Shown here piece after piece: positions 27,271-37,237 of a stretch of 64,000 nucleotides of DNA (positions within the stretch are counted from its first letter, which is position 1; every line of letters starts with the position of its first letter). The notes under the pieces are model-generated. The model was not told the DNA's origin. It worked only from the letters and a program-made list of their open reading frames with translations, and ran no database searches. The DNA comes from an uncultured Paracoccaceae bacterium (lineage in GTDB: Bacteria; Pseudomonadota; Alphaproteobacteria; Rhodobacterales; Rhodobacteraceae): NCBI GenBank assembly GCA_938092015.1, contig CALKOT010000045.1, forward strand, positions 18,154 to 82,153, read 5' to 3'. Position numbers and translations under genes: made by a program.

Positions 27271-29607
27271 TCAGGCCGTCGACGACCGTCGCGCCCCAAT
27301 GTGATGCCACGCCAGCATTCCCATCGCGAACGCTATCGCACCAAATTGGATAACCTCTGGCCGCATCATAACGCCGACAGCGGTTGCAAGGCGCACGACG
27401 ATCCACAGTAGGGAGAGTGGGCGCGCGTCATAGGCAGATAGCGCGCTCGCGATTAGGTAAAGCGCAAGGATCAGCCTTGCGATCAACCACAATAACGACC
27501 CCAACTGCACCCCGTTCTCATACCCAGCCAGAGGCGCTCCGGTTGGGCTGGAAGGATCGATCAGCGCCTGATCCACCAGCAGGATTTCAGGATAGAATGC
27601 AAAGATGAAGGGGATCACGAACATCACGATTCCCGATCGAACAGCGCTGAACCCAGTCGCCATTGGTTCGGCTTTGGTGATCGTCGACGCCGCAAAGGCG
27701 GCGAGCGCGACCGGCGGCGTGATGGCTGACGCGATCGCAAAGTAGAAGATGAACATGTGCGCCGTAAACGTGGCAATGCCGAGCCCGATCAACAGTGGTC
27801 CCATCAACAGCGCCACATTGATATAGGCGGGCACTGCGGGCATTCCCATTCCTAGCAGTACCGCCAGCAGCATGGTGATCGCCAGCGCAAAGAACTGGAA
27901 GAACGCCGATCCCCCGCCGCCCAGATCGAAGGTCAGCAAGAAGCTGAGCACATCAATCGCAACGAATTTGGATAGCCCTGTAAAGTTGAGGCATACGTCG
28001 ATGACCGTGACGGCCAGCAGCATCAGATAAAGGGTTGAGATCGTGATCCCAGCCTCTGACAGAGCATCCAGAACTTTGCGGGGTTTCTTGCAAAACTCTT
28101 CATCCAGAAACAAGAGAACCAGAACAAAGGCTGCCGCCCACCACCCCGTCGCGCCGGCATCGCCCGCCGCGTTCTGGAAGATCTGCATGATCCAAGGCAG
28201 TGAATTGACGACACAGCGATCCCCCTGCATCGCCGCATCAGCGCCGGTCACCCAGCCGAGTACGCCGCAACCAACCATGTCCTTCGGCGTCAGCAGCAGA
28301 AACAGGATCAGCAAAATCGGCAGGAAGATCTGGCAGAGATGCAGGACGTCTTTACCGCTGATCCGCATATCATCCGTCAGTTCGCCAAACGCTTCAATTC
28401 CCTGTTTGCGCGACTGGAACGAAGCACTGAGGAAGAGACAAACGAAGTAGGCGACGGCGGGTAATGCGGCAGCGATGATCACATCGCGGTACGGCACGCC
28501 CGTCATGGCGGCCAGGATGAATGCTGCGACGCCCATCACCGGTGGCATGATCGATCCACCGGATGAAGCCGCAGCTTCCATCCCCCCGGCAAAAACTTTT
28601 GAAAAGCCGCGCTTGAGCATCATCGGGATCGTCAGAACGCCAGTAGACAGCACGTTCACTACCGGGCCGCCGGTGATGGTGCCGAACATGGCGGACGAAA
28701 CGATCGCGGCATGCGCAGGCCCGCCACGCAGTTTCCGTGTCAAGCGAAACGCCAGCTTGATCAGGGTCTGCCCGCCTGCGGATTTACCGAAAAGCGCACC
28801 GAGGATGATGTAAGGAAAGACGACATTCATGATCACATTCATGAACCGCCCCAACACGCCAGAGGCTGTGTTCACCAGCGCATCATGAACGTTCGGAACG
28901 CCGTCGAGGAACGTTCGCGGCTCTCCCCCCAGTTTGGTCATCAGATATTTGTTGATGTCTTCTGGCCCGTAGAAGTACCAAACCAGCACGGTGCCAATGG
29001 TGTAAAGCGCGATGCCGATGGATACGGCGACCAACGGAAATCCCCAGACTTTGATGTTGTATCCCAGGAACACCAGGATCGACACGCCCATGATGGCAAC
29101 CAGCCATACGCCAGTCGTACTGACGCATTTTGGATCCTCAACCGTGTCTGGGATCGGCAGGCCCATCATTTCGGCCAGTTCAATCTCACCCTTCAGGGTT
29201 TCCGCCATGATCCGCGCGCGTTCGCCTGAGATCGAATCAATCAGGCAGACGCTGTCAATTTCAATCAGATAGGTCAGCGATATCGCGAACGCTGAGATAA
29301 CCAGCGCTACATCCATGAACGCGCCGAACCAGGCCCGCGACGTGCCCCGCCATTCGCGCCACATCGAATGTTTCAGCGCGACGACAAGCATCATGAAGAA
29401 GAACGCGATGGGATAGAACCATTCGGTCTTGAACGAACGGGTTTTCAGATCCTCAATGCCCGACAAGCTGCGCCACATATCATCCCAGCCCGGGATCAAT
29501 GGCGTGCTGTTCACGATTCCCATAAAAACAAAGATCAGCGCCAGAATGTAAACGGCCCGATTGGGTGGGGCATCGCCCTCAACCTCAAAATCCGAGGTGT
29601 CTGACAT
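27271..29607 (-). CDS. TRAP transporter fused permease (4TM-12TM)
   Basis: 778 aa with about 18-20 hydrophobic helices, combining the small and large TRAP membrane subunits in one chain, as is usual with TAXI-type binding proteins. Typical stretches: GPVVNVLSTGVLTIPMMLKR, AAASSGGSIMPPVMG and LGMGMPAVPAYINVALLMGP. Imports an organic anion with sodium symport. Located between the TAXI binding-protein gene and the sulfatase, suggesting a sulfate ester or related acid as cargo (inference). Confidence 0.93.
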   Translation of the reverse strand: MSDTSDFEVEGDAPPNRAVYILALIFVFMGIVNSTPLIPGWDDMWRSLSGIEDLKTRSFKTEWFYPIAFFFMMLVVALKHSMWREWRGTSRAWFGAFMDVALVISAFAISLTYLIEIDSVCLIDSISGERARIMAETLKGEIELAEMMGLPIPDTVEDPKCVSTTGVWLVAIMGVSILVFLGYNIKVWGFPLVAVSIGIALYTIGTVLVWYFYGPEDINKYLMTKLGGEPRTFLDGVPNVHDALVNTASGVLGRFMNVIMNVVFPYIILGALFGKSAGGQTLIKLAFRLTRKLRGGPAHAAIVSSAMFGTITGGPVVNVLSTGVLTIPMMLKRGFSKVFAGGMEAAASSGGSIMPPVMGVAAFILAAMTGVPYRDVIIAAALPAVAYFVCLFLSASFQSRKQGIEAFGELTDDMRISGKDVLHLCQIFLPILLILFLLLTPKDMVGCGVLGWVTGADAAMQGDRCVVNSLPWIMQIFQNAAGDAGATGWWAAAFVLVLLFLDEEFCKKPRKVLDALSEAGITISTLYLMLLAVTVIDVCLNFTGLSKFVAIDVLSFLLTFDLGGGGSAFFQFFALAITMLLAVLLGMGMPAVPAYINVALLMGPLLIGLGIATFTAHMFIFYFAIASAITPPVALAAFAASTITKAEPMATGFSAVRSGIVMFVIPFIFAFYPEILLVDQALIDPSSPTGAPLAGYENGVQLGSLLWLIARLILALYLIASALSAYDARPLSLLWIVVRLATAVGVMMRPEVIQFGAIAFAMGMLAWHHIGARRSSTA

Positions 29608-29688
29608 GGTTTACCTGCTTTGTCAGGGTCAGCATGAAAAGGCGCCGCCAATGATAGCGGCGCCCAGAGTTTTGATGGTCAGCGCTGC

Positions 29689-30735
29689 CTAGTTAGGTAC
29701 GGCGCAATCATCGATTTCATAGCCGGCGTCACGCCACGCGCGCACAGCGCCAGGATGATACTTCACAGGGTTCGCCCCGCACATGCCCAGCATTGGGTTG
29801 TCGAAGTTTACCGTGTCGCCATAAGGCGCTTTCGCTTTCAGAGCATCCATAGACCCGATGTAAGCGGCGACCAATTTGTAGACGAGCTCTTCGTCCATAT
29901 CCTTGTGAACGACGTTGCCGCCAATGGTCGCGAAACCACGGAACGTGTCGTCTTCCGAAACGAACGTCCAGTCATCACCCATTGTCGCCTGCAGTTCGGC
30001 CAGAGGTATCGTGAAAGGCGCGCTACCCGGCGCTTTCATGTACTTCTGCATCGCCTCGCTTTCGTAGGAAGCTTTAGGCATTGACCAGCCTGTGACTTTA
30101 CCCGCTGCAGTGATCGAAGTCAGGCGGCTGCCTGGAAACAGCTCAGGCAGAACGACTGCGTCCGGCTCGCCACTGGTGACCAGAGAAGTGCCCTGCCCCC
30201 AGTTAGTCTGCATGCCTTCATAATCTTCGCCATCCTTCAGACCGGCGACGATCTGGATCATGCTGCGGGCATTGGTCAAAGCACCGCCACGTGGTGGGCC
30301 GTTATAAATTTTGCGACCTTTCAGATCATCCCAGCCGCCAACACCTTTTGCATCATACGCATAAAGCAAAAAGATGCCCAGCGTGAACGGATTGATTGCC
30401 CGGAGATTCGCAGCAAGCTCTGCACCCTTTTCCTTACCGAGTGAGCCATAGGGTCCAACGCCCTTGCTCATCAGGAAAGGCAGAATGTGAGGTGTGCCGG
30501 CGATATCTGTTTTGCCTTCGGCGACATTCTGGATGGAGTTTGTCAGCGTCTGTCCATCAGCAAGCTGGATGTTCGCAATGCCTTGTGTACCCGCGATTTC
30601 GGTCATATGCGCTGGTGACAGATAGGTCGCCCCGCCAGGACTCGCCGTTTCAGCGGTCAGGTTAGCCTGGGCAAACGCGCCGGTGGCTACCATCGTCACA
30701 GCGGCTGTCGCCGCCATCAGTTTCATTGGTTTCAT
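29689..30735 (-). CDS. TAXI-family TRAP substrate-binding protein
   Basis: 348 aa with signal peptide (MKPMKLMAATAAVTMVATGAFA, cleaved before QAN). The TAXI family is recognised from GGATYLSPAHMTEIAGTQG, TLTNSIQNVAEGKTDIA and the C-terminal CGANPVKYHPGAVRAWRDAG. Periplasmic ligand capture for the downstream permease. 81 bp separate it from the permease gene, with no strong terminator seen. Confidence 0.9.
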   Translation of the reverse strand: MKPMKLMAATAAVTMVATGAFAQANLTAETASPGGATYLSPAHMTEIAGTQGIANIQLADGQTLTNSIQNVAEGKTDIAGTPHILPFLMSKGVGPYGSLGKEKGAELAANLRAINPFTLGIFLLYAYDAKGVGGWDDLKGRKIYNGPPRGGALTNARSMIQIVAGLKDGEDYEGMQTNWGQGTSLVTSGEPDAVVLPELFPGSRLTSITAAGKVTGWSMPKASYESEAMQKYMKAPGSAPFTIPLAELQATMGDDWTFVSEDDTFRGFATIGGNVVHKDMDEELVYKLVAAYIGSMDALKAKAPYGDTVNFDNPMLGMCGANPVKYHPGAVRAWRDAGYEIDDCAVPN

Positions 30736-30817
30736 TGTATCCTCCCTGATTGAGAAACCGTCTTTTATTCACGTTCATTGGACCAAGTCGCGAAAGCCGC
30801 CTTTTCGGCGTTGTGTT

Positions 30818-31432
30818 TCACGTTGCCGGTGCGATCTGGCCAAACTCATCTGTCTGTATCGTCTGATTTCGCGCTGCTGGCTGGATTTCATTCTCCAATG
30901 GAGCCGTTGCTTCGTTCAGCAAATCCAGCAGCCGTTTCAAATCCTGAAAATCCTGCGCGCCCAATTGTTCTGTCACAGTCTTTACCGCCTGACGCGCGCG
31001 CGGCCAGATCCGTTCAAACGTTTCCACCCCTTCCGGGGTCAACGTGATCAGCTTGCGTCGCTTATGCGCCGGATCTCTGCACCGAGTGATCATGCCTTTC
31101 TTTTCCAGCGCGGCCGCTGCACGGCTGCCATGGGCAGGATCAATCGAGGTTCGCTGCGTGATATAGGCCAGATGACAAGCCCCGAACCGCGCGACAGAAA
31201 ACAACAGCTGCCACTCAAGCACAGCAAGAGCTTCGCCTTTCAACACATCACGCGCCACAACGCGTTTCATTGTGCTGGTGAAAGCACGGGCGCGCAGGAT
31301 GATGAAATCATCCAACTGATCTGACGGTATCAGCGCTTCGTGCAAGGCCCCTCTCCCAACGACTCGTTGCCTATAGGACGCTATGGGCGCTTGAGATATA
31401 TGGCAAGCGCAACATTCAATGCGACCAAGCAT
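30818..31432 (-). CDS. MarR-family transcriptional regulator
   Basis: 204 aa if started at ATG 31432; a start some 30 codons later would also keep the domain. The winged helix is visible: LEWQLLFSVARFGACH, recognition helix region TSIDPAHGSRAAAALEKKG and wing DPAHKRRKLITLTPEG. It lies directly upstream of the TAXI-TRAP-sulfatase genes on the same strand, so it probably regulates them. The N-terminal 40 residues are Cys-rich and unlike the family. Confidence 0.8.
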   Translation of the reverse strand: MLGRIECCACHISQAPIASYRQRVVGRGALHEALIPSDQLDDFIILRARAFTSTMKRVVARDVLKGEALAVLEWQLLFSVARFGACHLAYITQRTSIDPAHGSRAAAALEKKGMITRCRDPAHKRRKLITLTPEGVETFERIWPRARQAVKTVTEQLGAQDFQDLKRLLDLLNEATAPLENEIQPAARNQTIQTDEFGQIAPAT

Positions 31433-31451
31433 TAAGCTAATCGGGGTCGGC

Positions 31452-32168
31452 CTAACCTTCGGAAAATGCGATCGTCGGCACATCAACTACGGTCGCGCCG
31501 CCGTCGATGGTCAAAACCGCCCCGGTGATCATCGCGGCCTCTTCCGAGCATAGAAATGCGGCGGCATTCGCGACATCATCGGGCACTGCAGGTCGTCCCA
31601 GCGGCACATACGAGGTCATCAAAGCATAGGCTTCTTCCACAGTCGCCAGTCCTTTAAGTTCCATCAATTCAACCATTTCGCTGTCAGCCATTTCTGTTCG
31701 CACCCAACCCGGGCAGATTGTGTTGCAGCGCACACCTTTGGGACCGAAGTCGCTGGTGATGGATTTCGCCAGCCCGATCAGGGCATGTTTCATGGTGACG
31801 TTTCCGCAAACCTCTGGTCCTGCATTCAGGCCCGCAATAGATGAGATCATCAGAACATTACCGCCCTGCGCAATCAGATCAGGCATGGCGGCGCGTGCGG
31901 TGACCATAGCGGTGTTTAGATTGGCTTGAACGGACCTGTTCCAATCTTCATCATTGGTATCCGTGAGTGTGCCAAAGCCAAATCCGCCGGCATTGCACAC
32001 CATCACATCCAGTGGGCCGAGGTCTGCTCTGATCCGCTCCATCGCCACTCCGACCTGTTCCGATGACGCCGCATCGGCCTGCACGACAAGACCGCCTGAT
32101 TCGTTAGCTACAGCCTCTAGGGGTTCAGTCCGCCGCCCCATCAACGCAACTTGCGCACCTTCGGCTGT
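31452..32168 (-). pseudogene. short-chain dehydrogenase truncated at its 5' end
   Basis: From AEGAQVALMGRR on, the protein is an SDR (CNAGGFGFG, SSIAGLNAG, CPGWVRTEMAD, GAVLTIDGGATVV). The N-terminal strand and the TGxxxGxG cofactor loop, always encoded ahead of that point, are missing: the frame upstream (to 32264) reads Pro-rich non-SDR sequence that lies on the FhaC stub. The catalytic YxxxK also reads NVTMK, with Asn for Tyr. Loss of both elements makes activity unlikely. The breakpoint lies at about 32166-32172, where the opposite strand becomes FhaC-like. Confidence 0.78.
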
Positions 32169-32367
32169 CAACGGCGGCGTAAAAGTCTGGCGCAAGGATG
32201 GCGGTGGCAGCGATACGTTGATTGGCGCAGGCGCGGGTCTGCTGTGGTCGCCGCGCCCAGGCATCGACGCTGCGTTCTAACTGGGCGCTGCGCTGAAAGG
32301 TGCCGAAGATGGCGGCGGGTTGCAGGGAGAGGGGGTGCATTTTGTCGTTACGATCACGCTTCCTTAA
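32167..32367 (+). pseudogene. 3' stub of an FhaC/ShlB-type two-partner secretion transporter
   Basis: The + strand frame reads NGGVKVWRKDGGGSDTLIGA, then GAGLLWSPRPGIDAAF, a TAA at 32278-32280, and LGAALKGAEDGGGLQGEGV-HFVVTITLP before the final TAA at 32365-32367. This matches the end of the FhaC beta-barrel (DxGxVW strand, then aGxGLxW, then yGxxL...LQxxGvHFxV). Everything before it is gone. Its last 26 bp overlap the start of the CHAT gene, as expected for an ancestral operon. Assignment rests on pattern recognition of about 65 residues. Confidence 0.65.
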
Positions 32368-34510
32368 TGGTGCGGCGGCTGTGCTGGCCGTCCTCTCTTG
32401 CAGTTACAACGCCGCAGCAAACCCCGTGGAGCAACTTACCAAGCTGGTCGAAACCGCTGAGACGCCGTCAGCGCTGACTGCTGCGTTAGTCGCGCGAGGT
32501 GAGGCGTTGCGGGTTGTAGGCAAGCGCGGTGACGCATTGGCCGATCTGGCGCGTGCGGTCGAAACAGCGCCCAGCGCGGCTGAACAGGCTTATGCAAAAG
32601 CTGCGTTAGGCGTGGCTTTGGCTGACGCAGGACGACGGGCTGAGGCGGAAAAGTATCTCCGCGCTGGGATAGAAGCTGAAGGTCAAACTGCCGCAGTCGC
32701 GATCTCGGCGGCGACGCTGGCCAAACTGATCGCGGCGGACGAGGTCGTTGAAACGTCGGCAATGCGTGACGCACGCATGGCGGAGGTCGCCGCGCTTGCT
32801 GAACAGGCTGAGCAAGCTGCGCGCAACGCCAGCCCAATCATTGGCAGCATCGTCGCGACCGCCCGCGCAAAAATTGCGCTGAGCGCCGAAGATCTGACAA
32901 CGGCAAGAGCTTTACTCACAAATGCTTATGAATTGACCCAAGGATTGGGTCCGCAGGCTGCTCAACCGCTTCTCTCAATCGGGGACGCTGCACTGGAAGC
33001 GGGCGCGCCTGATCTGGCGGCCCAGGCCTTCGACAAGGCCGCACAGTCGGGTGGGCGCATCGCAGCTGAAGCGGCCCTTGGAACAGGCGCGGCGGCGTTG
33101 GCGCAGAACCGCCCAGAAAAGGCGCTGTCCGCATCAGATGAAGCAGCGCGCTATACAATCATGTCCGGCGCAGAGGATATCCATTTCAGCGCCGACTGGC
33201 TGCGGGCTGAGGCGTTGTCGCGGCTTGGCGATGATGGCGCGGTGCGCAGCGCTTATGAATTGGCCTTCGAAGGCTTAAGAGATTTCCGCGCAAGAACGCC
33301 TCTCGGCGCGCCACCGGTTTCATCGGGCAGGCAATTCGCCCCGCGCCGGTTCCAGCTCGAATATATCGATTTCCTCTTCCAAAGCGGACGAGACGCCAAT
33401 GCCCTGTTCAAAGCGCGTGAGTTGGTTGAAGATTTGAAGCTCGACGAAATCGATGACTACTTCGCCGAACGCTGTGCGCCCGCACGAGGCCGCAGCAAGT
33501 CTGCCGATACGCTGGGCGATGGCACTTTGGTGCTTTATCCCATCGTGTTCGCGGATTGGACAGAGATGATCTGGACCGTGGGTGAGCAAATCGGCGGCTT
33601 TACCGTTCCCGTTGCACGCGATGATCTCAGAAAACAGATTACTGCATTGCGCTATCAGATCGACCTGCGCGTCGGCGGGATTGAGCCTGCGTCGGGCGCT
33701 CTTTACGATCTATTGGTCACGCCGGTTGAGACCGATTTAAGCGCCATCAAAACCATCGTCGTCGCCCCGGACGGCCCGCTACGGGCCCTTCCCTTCGCCG
33801 TGCTTTGGGATGGCGACGGTTTTTTGGGCGGCAAATACGGCCTCGCCACCATTCTGGGCCTGAACCTTGTCGATCAGGGTGACACATCCCTTAGCGGCGC
33901 ATCAGTTTTGGCCGCTGGTGCAGTTGAAGTCAGCGACTAATATGCCGCCCTGCCCTCGGTCACACTGGAACTGGCTGCAATCGATCAGGTGTTTGATGCC
34001 GAAGTTCTGGCTGAAGATGATTTCAACGCCGATGCGTTGGCAGGTGAAATTGCGCGCAATCCCTACAACATCGTCCACATCGCCACCCACGCGGAATTTG
34101 GCGCAAGCCCTGCCGACAATTTCATTCTGACCAAGGACGGACGCCTAAACGTCACCCAGCTTGAAGCAACTATGCGCGCCCGCGCCGTGCAGACGGATGC
34201 GCCGGTCAGCCTACTGACCTTAAGCGCCTGCAACACCGCCGCTGATCTTGGCGGGCCAGAGGCTGAACGCGCGCCGCTGGGTCTTGCAGGTGTTGGTTTC
34301 AGGGCCGGTGCGCGCAGTGTTCTCGCATCGCGATGGCCAGCCGAAGATGTCGCAACTGCTGAACTGATGGCGGAATTCTACAAGGCATTGAATTCTGGCG
34401 CAGGCCGGGGTGAAGCTTTGCGCAAGGCGCAAGCGACCCTGATCGCAAACCCCGACACTGCAGACCCTTTCCAATGGGCGAACTTCCTTCTGATCGGGGA
34501 TTGGCGGTAA
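32342..34510 (+). pseudogene. secreted TPR-CHAT caspase-like protein, interrupted by TAA
   Basis: Start chosen at TTG 32342 behind AGGGAGAGGGGG; it gives a signal peptide (FLNGAAAVLAVLSCSYNAAA). Residues about 40-380 are Ala-rich helical repeats of TPR type; a CHAT domain follows. A TAA at 33938-33940 ends the first 532 codons, but the same frame continues with YAALPSVTLELAAIDQVF and holds the catalytic His (IATHAEF, codon 34088) and Cys (LSACNTA, codon 34229), ending NFLLIGDWR. Without readthrough the protease dyad is lost. Full length would be 722 aa. The stop overlaps the cyclase start (TAATG). Intact homologues are associated with secretion and cyclase genes. Confidence 0.85.
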
Positions 34511-36456
34511 TGAATGGCGATGATCTAACCTGGCCAATCGGCGCGCTTGTTATGGCCGCACATATCGGTTGTCTGATTTTTGCGGCGTTCCGCGCCTTAC
34601 CGCCTCTCGTCGCCGCAGAAAACCGCGCGCGAGATCTGGCGCAGGCGTTGCTCTATCCCAAGCAACCCCAGCGCGATGATATCGCTATCGTTTTGATTGA
34701 TGAAGCGACACTGGCAAAGCTGTCATACCGGTCGCCCATCGACCGGGCCTTTCTGGCAAGCCTCGTCGCGCGGCTGCGCGGTCTTGGCACCAAGGCCATC
34801 GCTATCGACCTGTTGGTAGATCAGCCAACGGAAGAAGCCAAGGATTTCCCGTTTCTCGATGTGATCGAGGCGGAAGGCGCCCCGGTCATCATGGCGGTTG
34901 CCGATGAAAAAGAAGGATTGCTGCAAGCGCAAAACGAATTTCTGGCGGCGATGACTGAACTGGTCAGGACTGGTCAGGCTGGCCTCTACCGTGACCCGGT
35001 GGATTTTGTGACCCGGGGCGTTCCGGCGACACGCGATATCCATAACCGGCAAACACCGTCTTTTGCGGTGGCCATGGCGCAAGCCGGGGGCTTATCGGCG
35101 CCGGGTGACAGTTTCGAAATCGCCTATTCGCCCACTGAGGAAGGAATAGATTTCGTACCGCGTCTCAGTGCTGGTTTCAGTAACTTCTTCACTGAAGAGG
35201 CAGTCAAAGACAGACGCATATTCATCGGCGTCGATTTGGCGGGAATCGACCGACACCGCACGCCCTTGCTGGTCACAACGGATGAAGCGGACAGGCCTGG
35301 CGTCGAATCTCATGCCCATGCGCTGGCCCAGCTGATTGATGGCAGAACGTTGGGCCAGGCCAGTTTACGCTGGATGTTCGCCGCTACCGTGCTCGCCTCG
35401 CTTTTGACTGCAGCAGCGCTGGTCATGAAAACACCCGTTGTGATCAGGCTGGCGCTTGCGCTGGTCATCATCGCCGTCTTTGCCGCCACACCCGTCGTCG
35501 CCATGACTGGCTTCGCCGTTCGGGTGCCATTTATCCCGCCACTGGCCGGCGCCGTGATTGCAGGCGCTGTCGTCGCCCTAGCCCGTTGGCGCAAGGATAG
35601 TCTTACGCTCAAACGCCTGCGTGAAGCCTTTGGTAAATACGTCTCGCCCACAGTCGTCGGACAAATCGAAAGCAACCCCGGAGCGCTGGCTTTGGGTGGC
35701 GAACGGCGCGAGATGACCTGTGTTTTCACCGATGTCGCTGGCTTCACGACGCTTTGTGAAAACTTTCCCGCCAACAAGTTGATCACACTTCTGAACCGTT
35801 ACCTCGGCGGCGCTTCGAATGTGGTGGTCGATCATGGCGGCACCATCGATAAATTCGTCGGCGACGCCATCGTCAGCTTCTTCGGCGCGCCGCTTGATCG
35901 CCCCGACCAAGCCGCTGCCGCCATCCGCATGGTTGTCGACCTCGACCGTTTCGCCAGCGAGTTTGTCGAAACAGTTGCAGCGGAAGGGACGACATTCGGC
36001 GTCACCCGAATTGGCGTTCACACAGGCGAAGCGACTGTTGGAAACTTCGGCGGCGATGTCTTTTTTGACTATACCGCCATGGGCGATAAGATGAATGTCG
36101 CCGCTCGGCTGGAAGGTGCCAACAAGGCGTATGGTGGGCACGTGACAATATCGGGCGACGCTTTGGCGCATGCAGGCGGTGCGGTCGATGGCGTTCTGAC
36201 CCGCCCTATCGGCCGTCTGCGCGTCAAAGGTCGCGACGAACCCCTTGCAACATATGAAGCTTTCGCGCCTGATGATCCCCGCGCGACTTACGTCACAGAC
36301 TACATGGCGGCTTATGAGCGACTATGCTCCGACGGATCAGCAGAGGGTTTCGCCCCTCTCGCCAGCCGCCATCCGAATGACGCATTGATTTCGTTTGATG
36401 CCGCTCGTCACAATGATGGAGAGCGCGGCGAAGTCGTTACGCTTAAGGAAAAGTAG
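34510..36456 (+). CDS. CHASE2-domain class III adenylate/guanylate cyclase
   Basis: 648 aa. One N-terminal helix (WPIGALVMAAHIGCLIFAAF), an extracytoplasmic CHASE2 sensor (residues about 40-300), three membrane helices (about 300-375) and a cytoplasmic catalytic domain. The catalytic domain has the first metal Asp in CVFTDVAGFTTL, IDKFVGDAIVSFFGAP with the substrate Lys and second metal Asp, and DYTAMGDKMNVAARLEGA with the transition-state Asn and Arg. All key residues are present, so it should make cAMP in response to a periplasmic signal. Starts inside the stop codon of the CHAT gene, implying tight coupling. Confidence 0.92.
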   Translation: MNGDDLTWPIGALVMAAHIGCLIFAAFRALPPLVAAENRARDLAQALLYPKQPQRDDIAIVLIDEATLAKLSYRSPIDRAFLASLVARLRGLGTKAIAIDLLVDQPTEEAKDFPFLDVIEAEGAPVIMAVADEKEGLLQAQNEFLAAMTELVRTGQAGLYRDPVDFVTRGVPATRDIHNRQTPSFAVAMAQAGGLSAPGDSFEIAYSPTEEGIDFVPRLSAGFSNFFTEEAVKDRRIFIGVDLAGIDRHRTPLLVTTDEADRPGVESHAHALAQLIDGRTLGQASLRWMFAATVLASLLTAAALVMKTPVVIRLALALVIIAVFAATPVVAMTGFAVRVPFIPPLAGAVIAGAVVALARWRKDSLTLKRLREAFGKYVSPTVVGQIESNPGALALGGERREMTCVFTDVAGFTTLCENFPANKLITLLNRYLGGASNVVVDHGGTIDKFVGDAIVSFFGAPLDRPDQAAAAIRMVVDLDRFASEFVETVAAEGTTFGVTRIGVHTGEATVGNFGGDVFFDYTAMGDKMNVAARLEGANKAYGGHVTISGDALAHAGGAVDGVLTRPIGRLRVKGRDEPLATYEAFAPDDPRATYVTDYMAAYERLCSDGSAEGFAPLASRHPNDALISFDAARHNDGERGEVVTLKEK

Positions 36457-36460
36457 GTCC

Positions 36461-37159
36461 ATGAAACTGCACCATATCCTGTTCTGCGCCGCATTGGCGT
36501 TCACCGCTGCGCCCGCTGCAAAAGCCGCCGACATCGTCGTTACTGCATCGACCACCTCATCCGTCTCACCAGGGCTGCTTCTGAAGCCTGATGCTAGTCT
36601 TGAATTGGCTGCAGGAGAAAGCGTGACGCTGTTCGGCCCCAGTGGTACCATGGAAGTGAAGGGCTCATATTCCGGCGGCGTTGGCGAAGCGGTTGGCGCA
36701 AGTGGCACGAAAAGCTCCGCCATCAGCAGTCTTTTAAAACACCGCAAACGCATCAGCAGCCTGTCGGCATCGAGATCGACAGGCTCAGTAGATGCGGCGG
36801 ATGCAACGCGAAAGCTGCACCTTTTATCCGACGGCGTCTGGTGCGTCGGTGGACAGGCGCCGCTGCTTTTTATTCGGGCTGAAAAGAAAGATCGCATCGT
36901 CACCCTGATCGGGTCAGATGGCGCAAAACATGAGATGCTTTGGCCAAAGAACAAAGCATCGCAGGCTTGGCCAGCGTCCACTCCATTCAGCGCTGGCACC
37001 CGCTATCAGTTGATGATCGGCGACATTCAGATGCCACTGGATCTGAACCTTGTGGCCGCCCCTTCAGCCAGCGATGACGGCAAGAAGTTGGAAGGATATC
37101 TGACCGCTGGATGCGCTGCGCAGGCTGATGCGTTAATGACAGCGATGGCAGGCGGCTGA
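36461..37159 (+). CDS. secreted protein of unknown function
   Basis: 232 aa with signal peptide (LHHILFCAALAFTAAPAAKA, before ADI). Mature part is rich in Ser, Ala and Gly; the first half has short beta-like repeats (LELAAGESVTLFGPSGTMEV) reminiscent of the FecR-type segment found with CHAT/CHASE2 loci. Two Cys residues (GVWCVGG and TAGCAAQ) could form a disulfide. Starts 4 bp after the cyclase, so it is the third member of this operon and a candidate ligand or partner for the CHASE2 domain. No family recognised with confidence. Confidence 0.7.
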   Translation: MKLHHILFCAALAFTAAPAAKAADIVVTASTTSSVSPGLLLKPDASLELAAGESVTLFGPSGTMEVKGSYSGGVGEAVGASGTKSSAISSLLKHRKRISSLSASRSTGSVDAADATRKLHLLSDGVWCVGGQAPLLFIRAEKKDRIVTLIGSDGAKHEMLWPKNKASQAWPASTPFSAGTRYQLMIGDIQMPLDLNLVAAPSASDDGKKLEGYLTAGCAAQADALMTAMAGG

Positions 37160-37237
37160 CCACTACTTCGTCACTTACAAATCATTGCAAATCATGCGCA
37201 CGGCTTCTATGTGTCGCCCACTTAGGAAGGTGAGCGC

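Noticed and set aside
32125..32340. 71-aa minus-strand frame upstream of the truncated SDR, as the lost SDR start
   Set aside because: It contains no TGxxxGxG loop, and the region is explained by the FhaC stub on the + strand.
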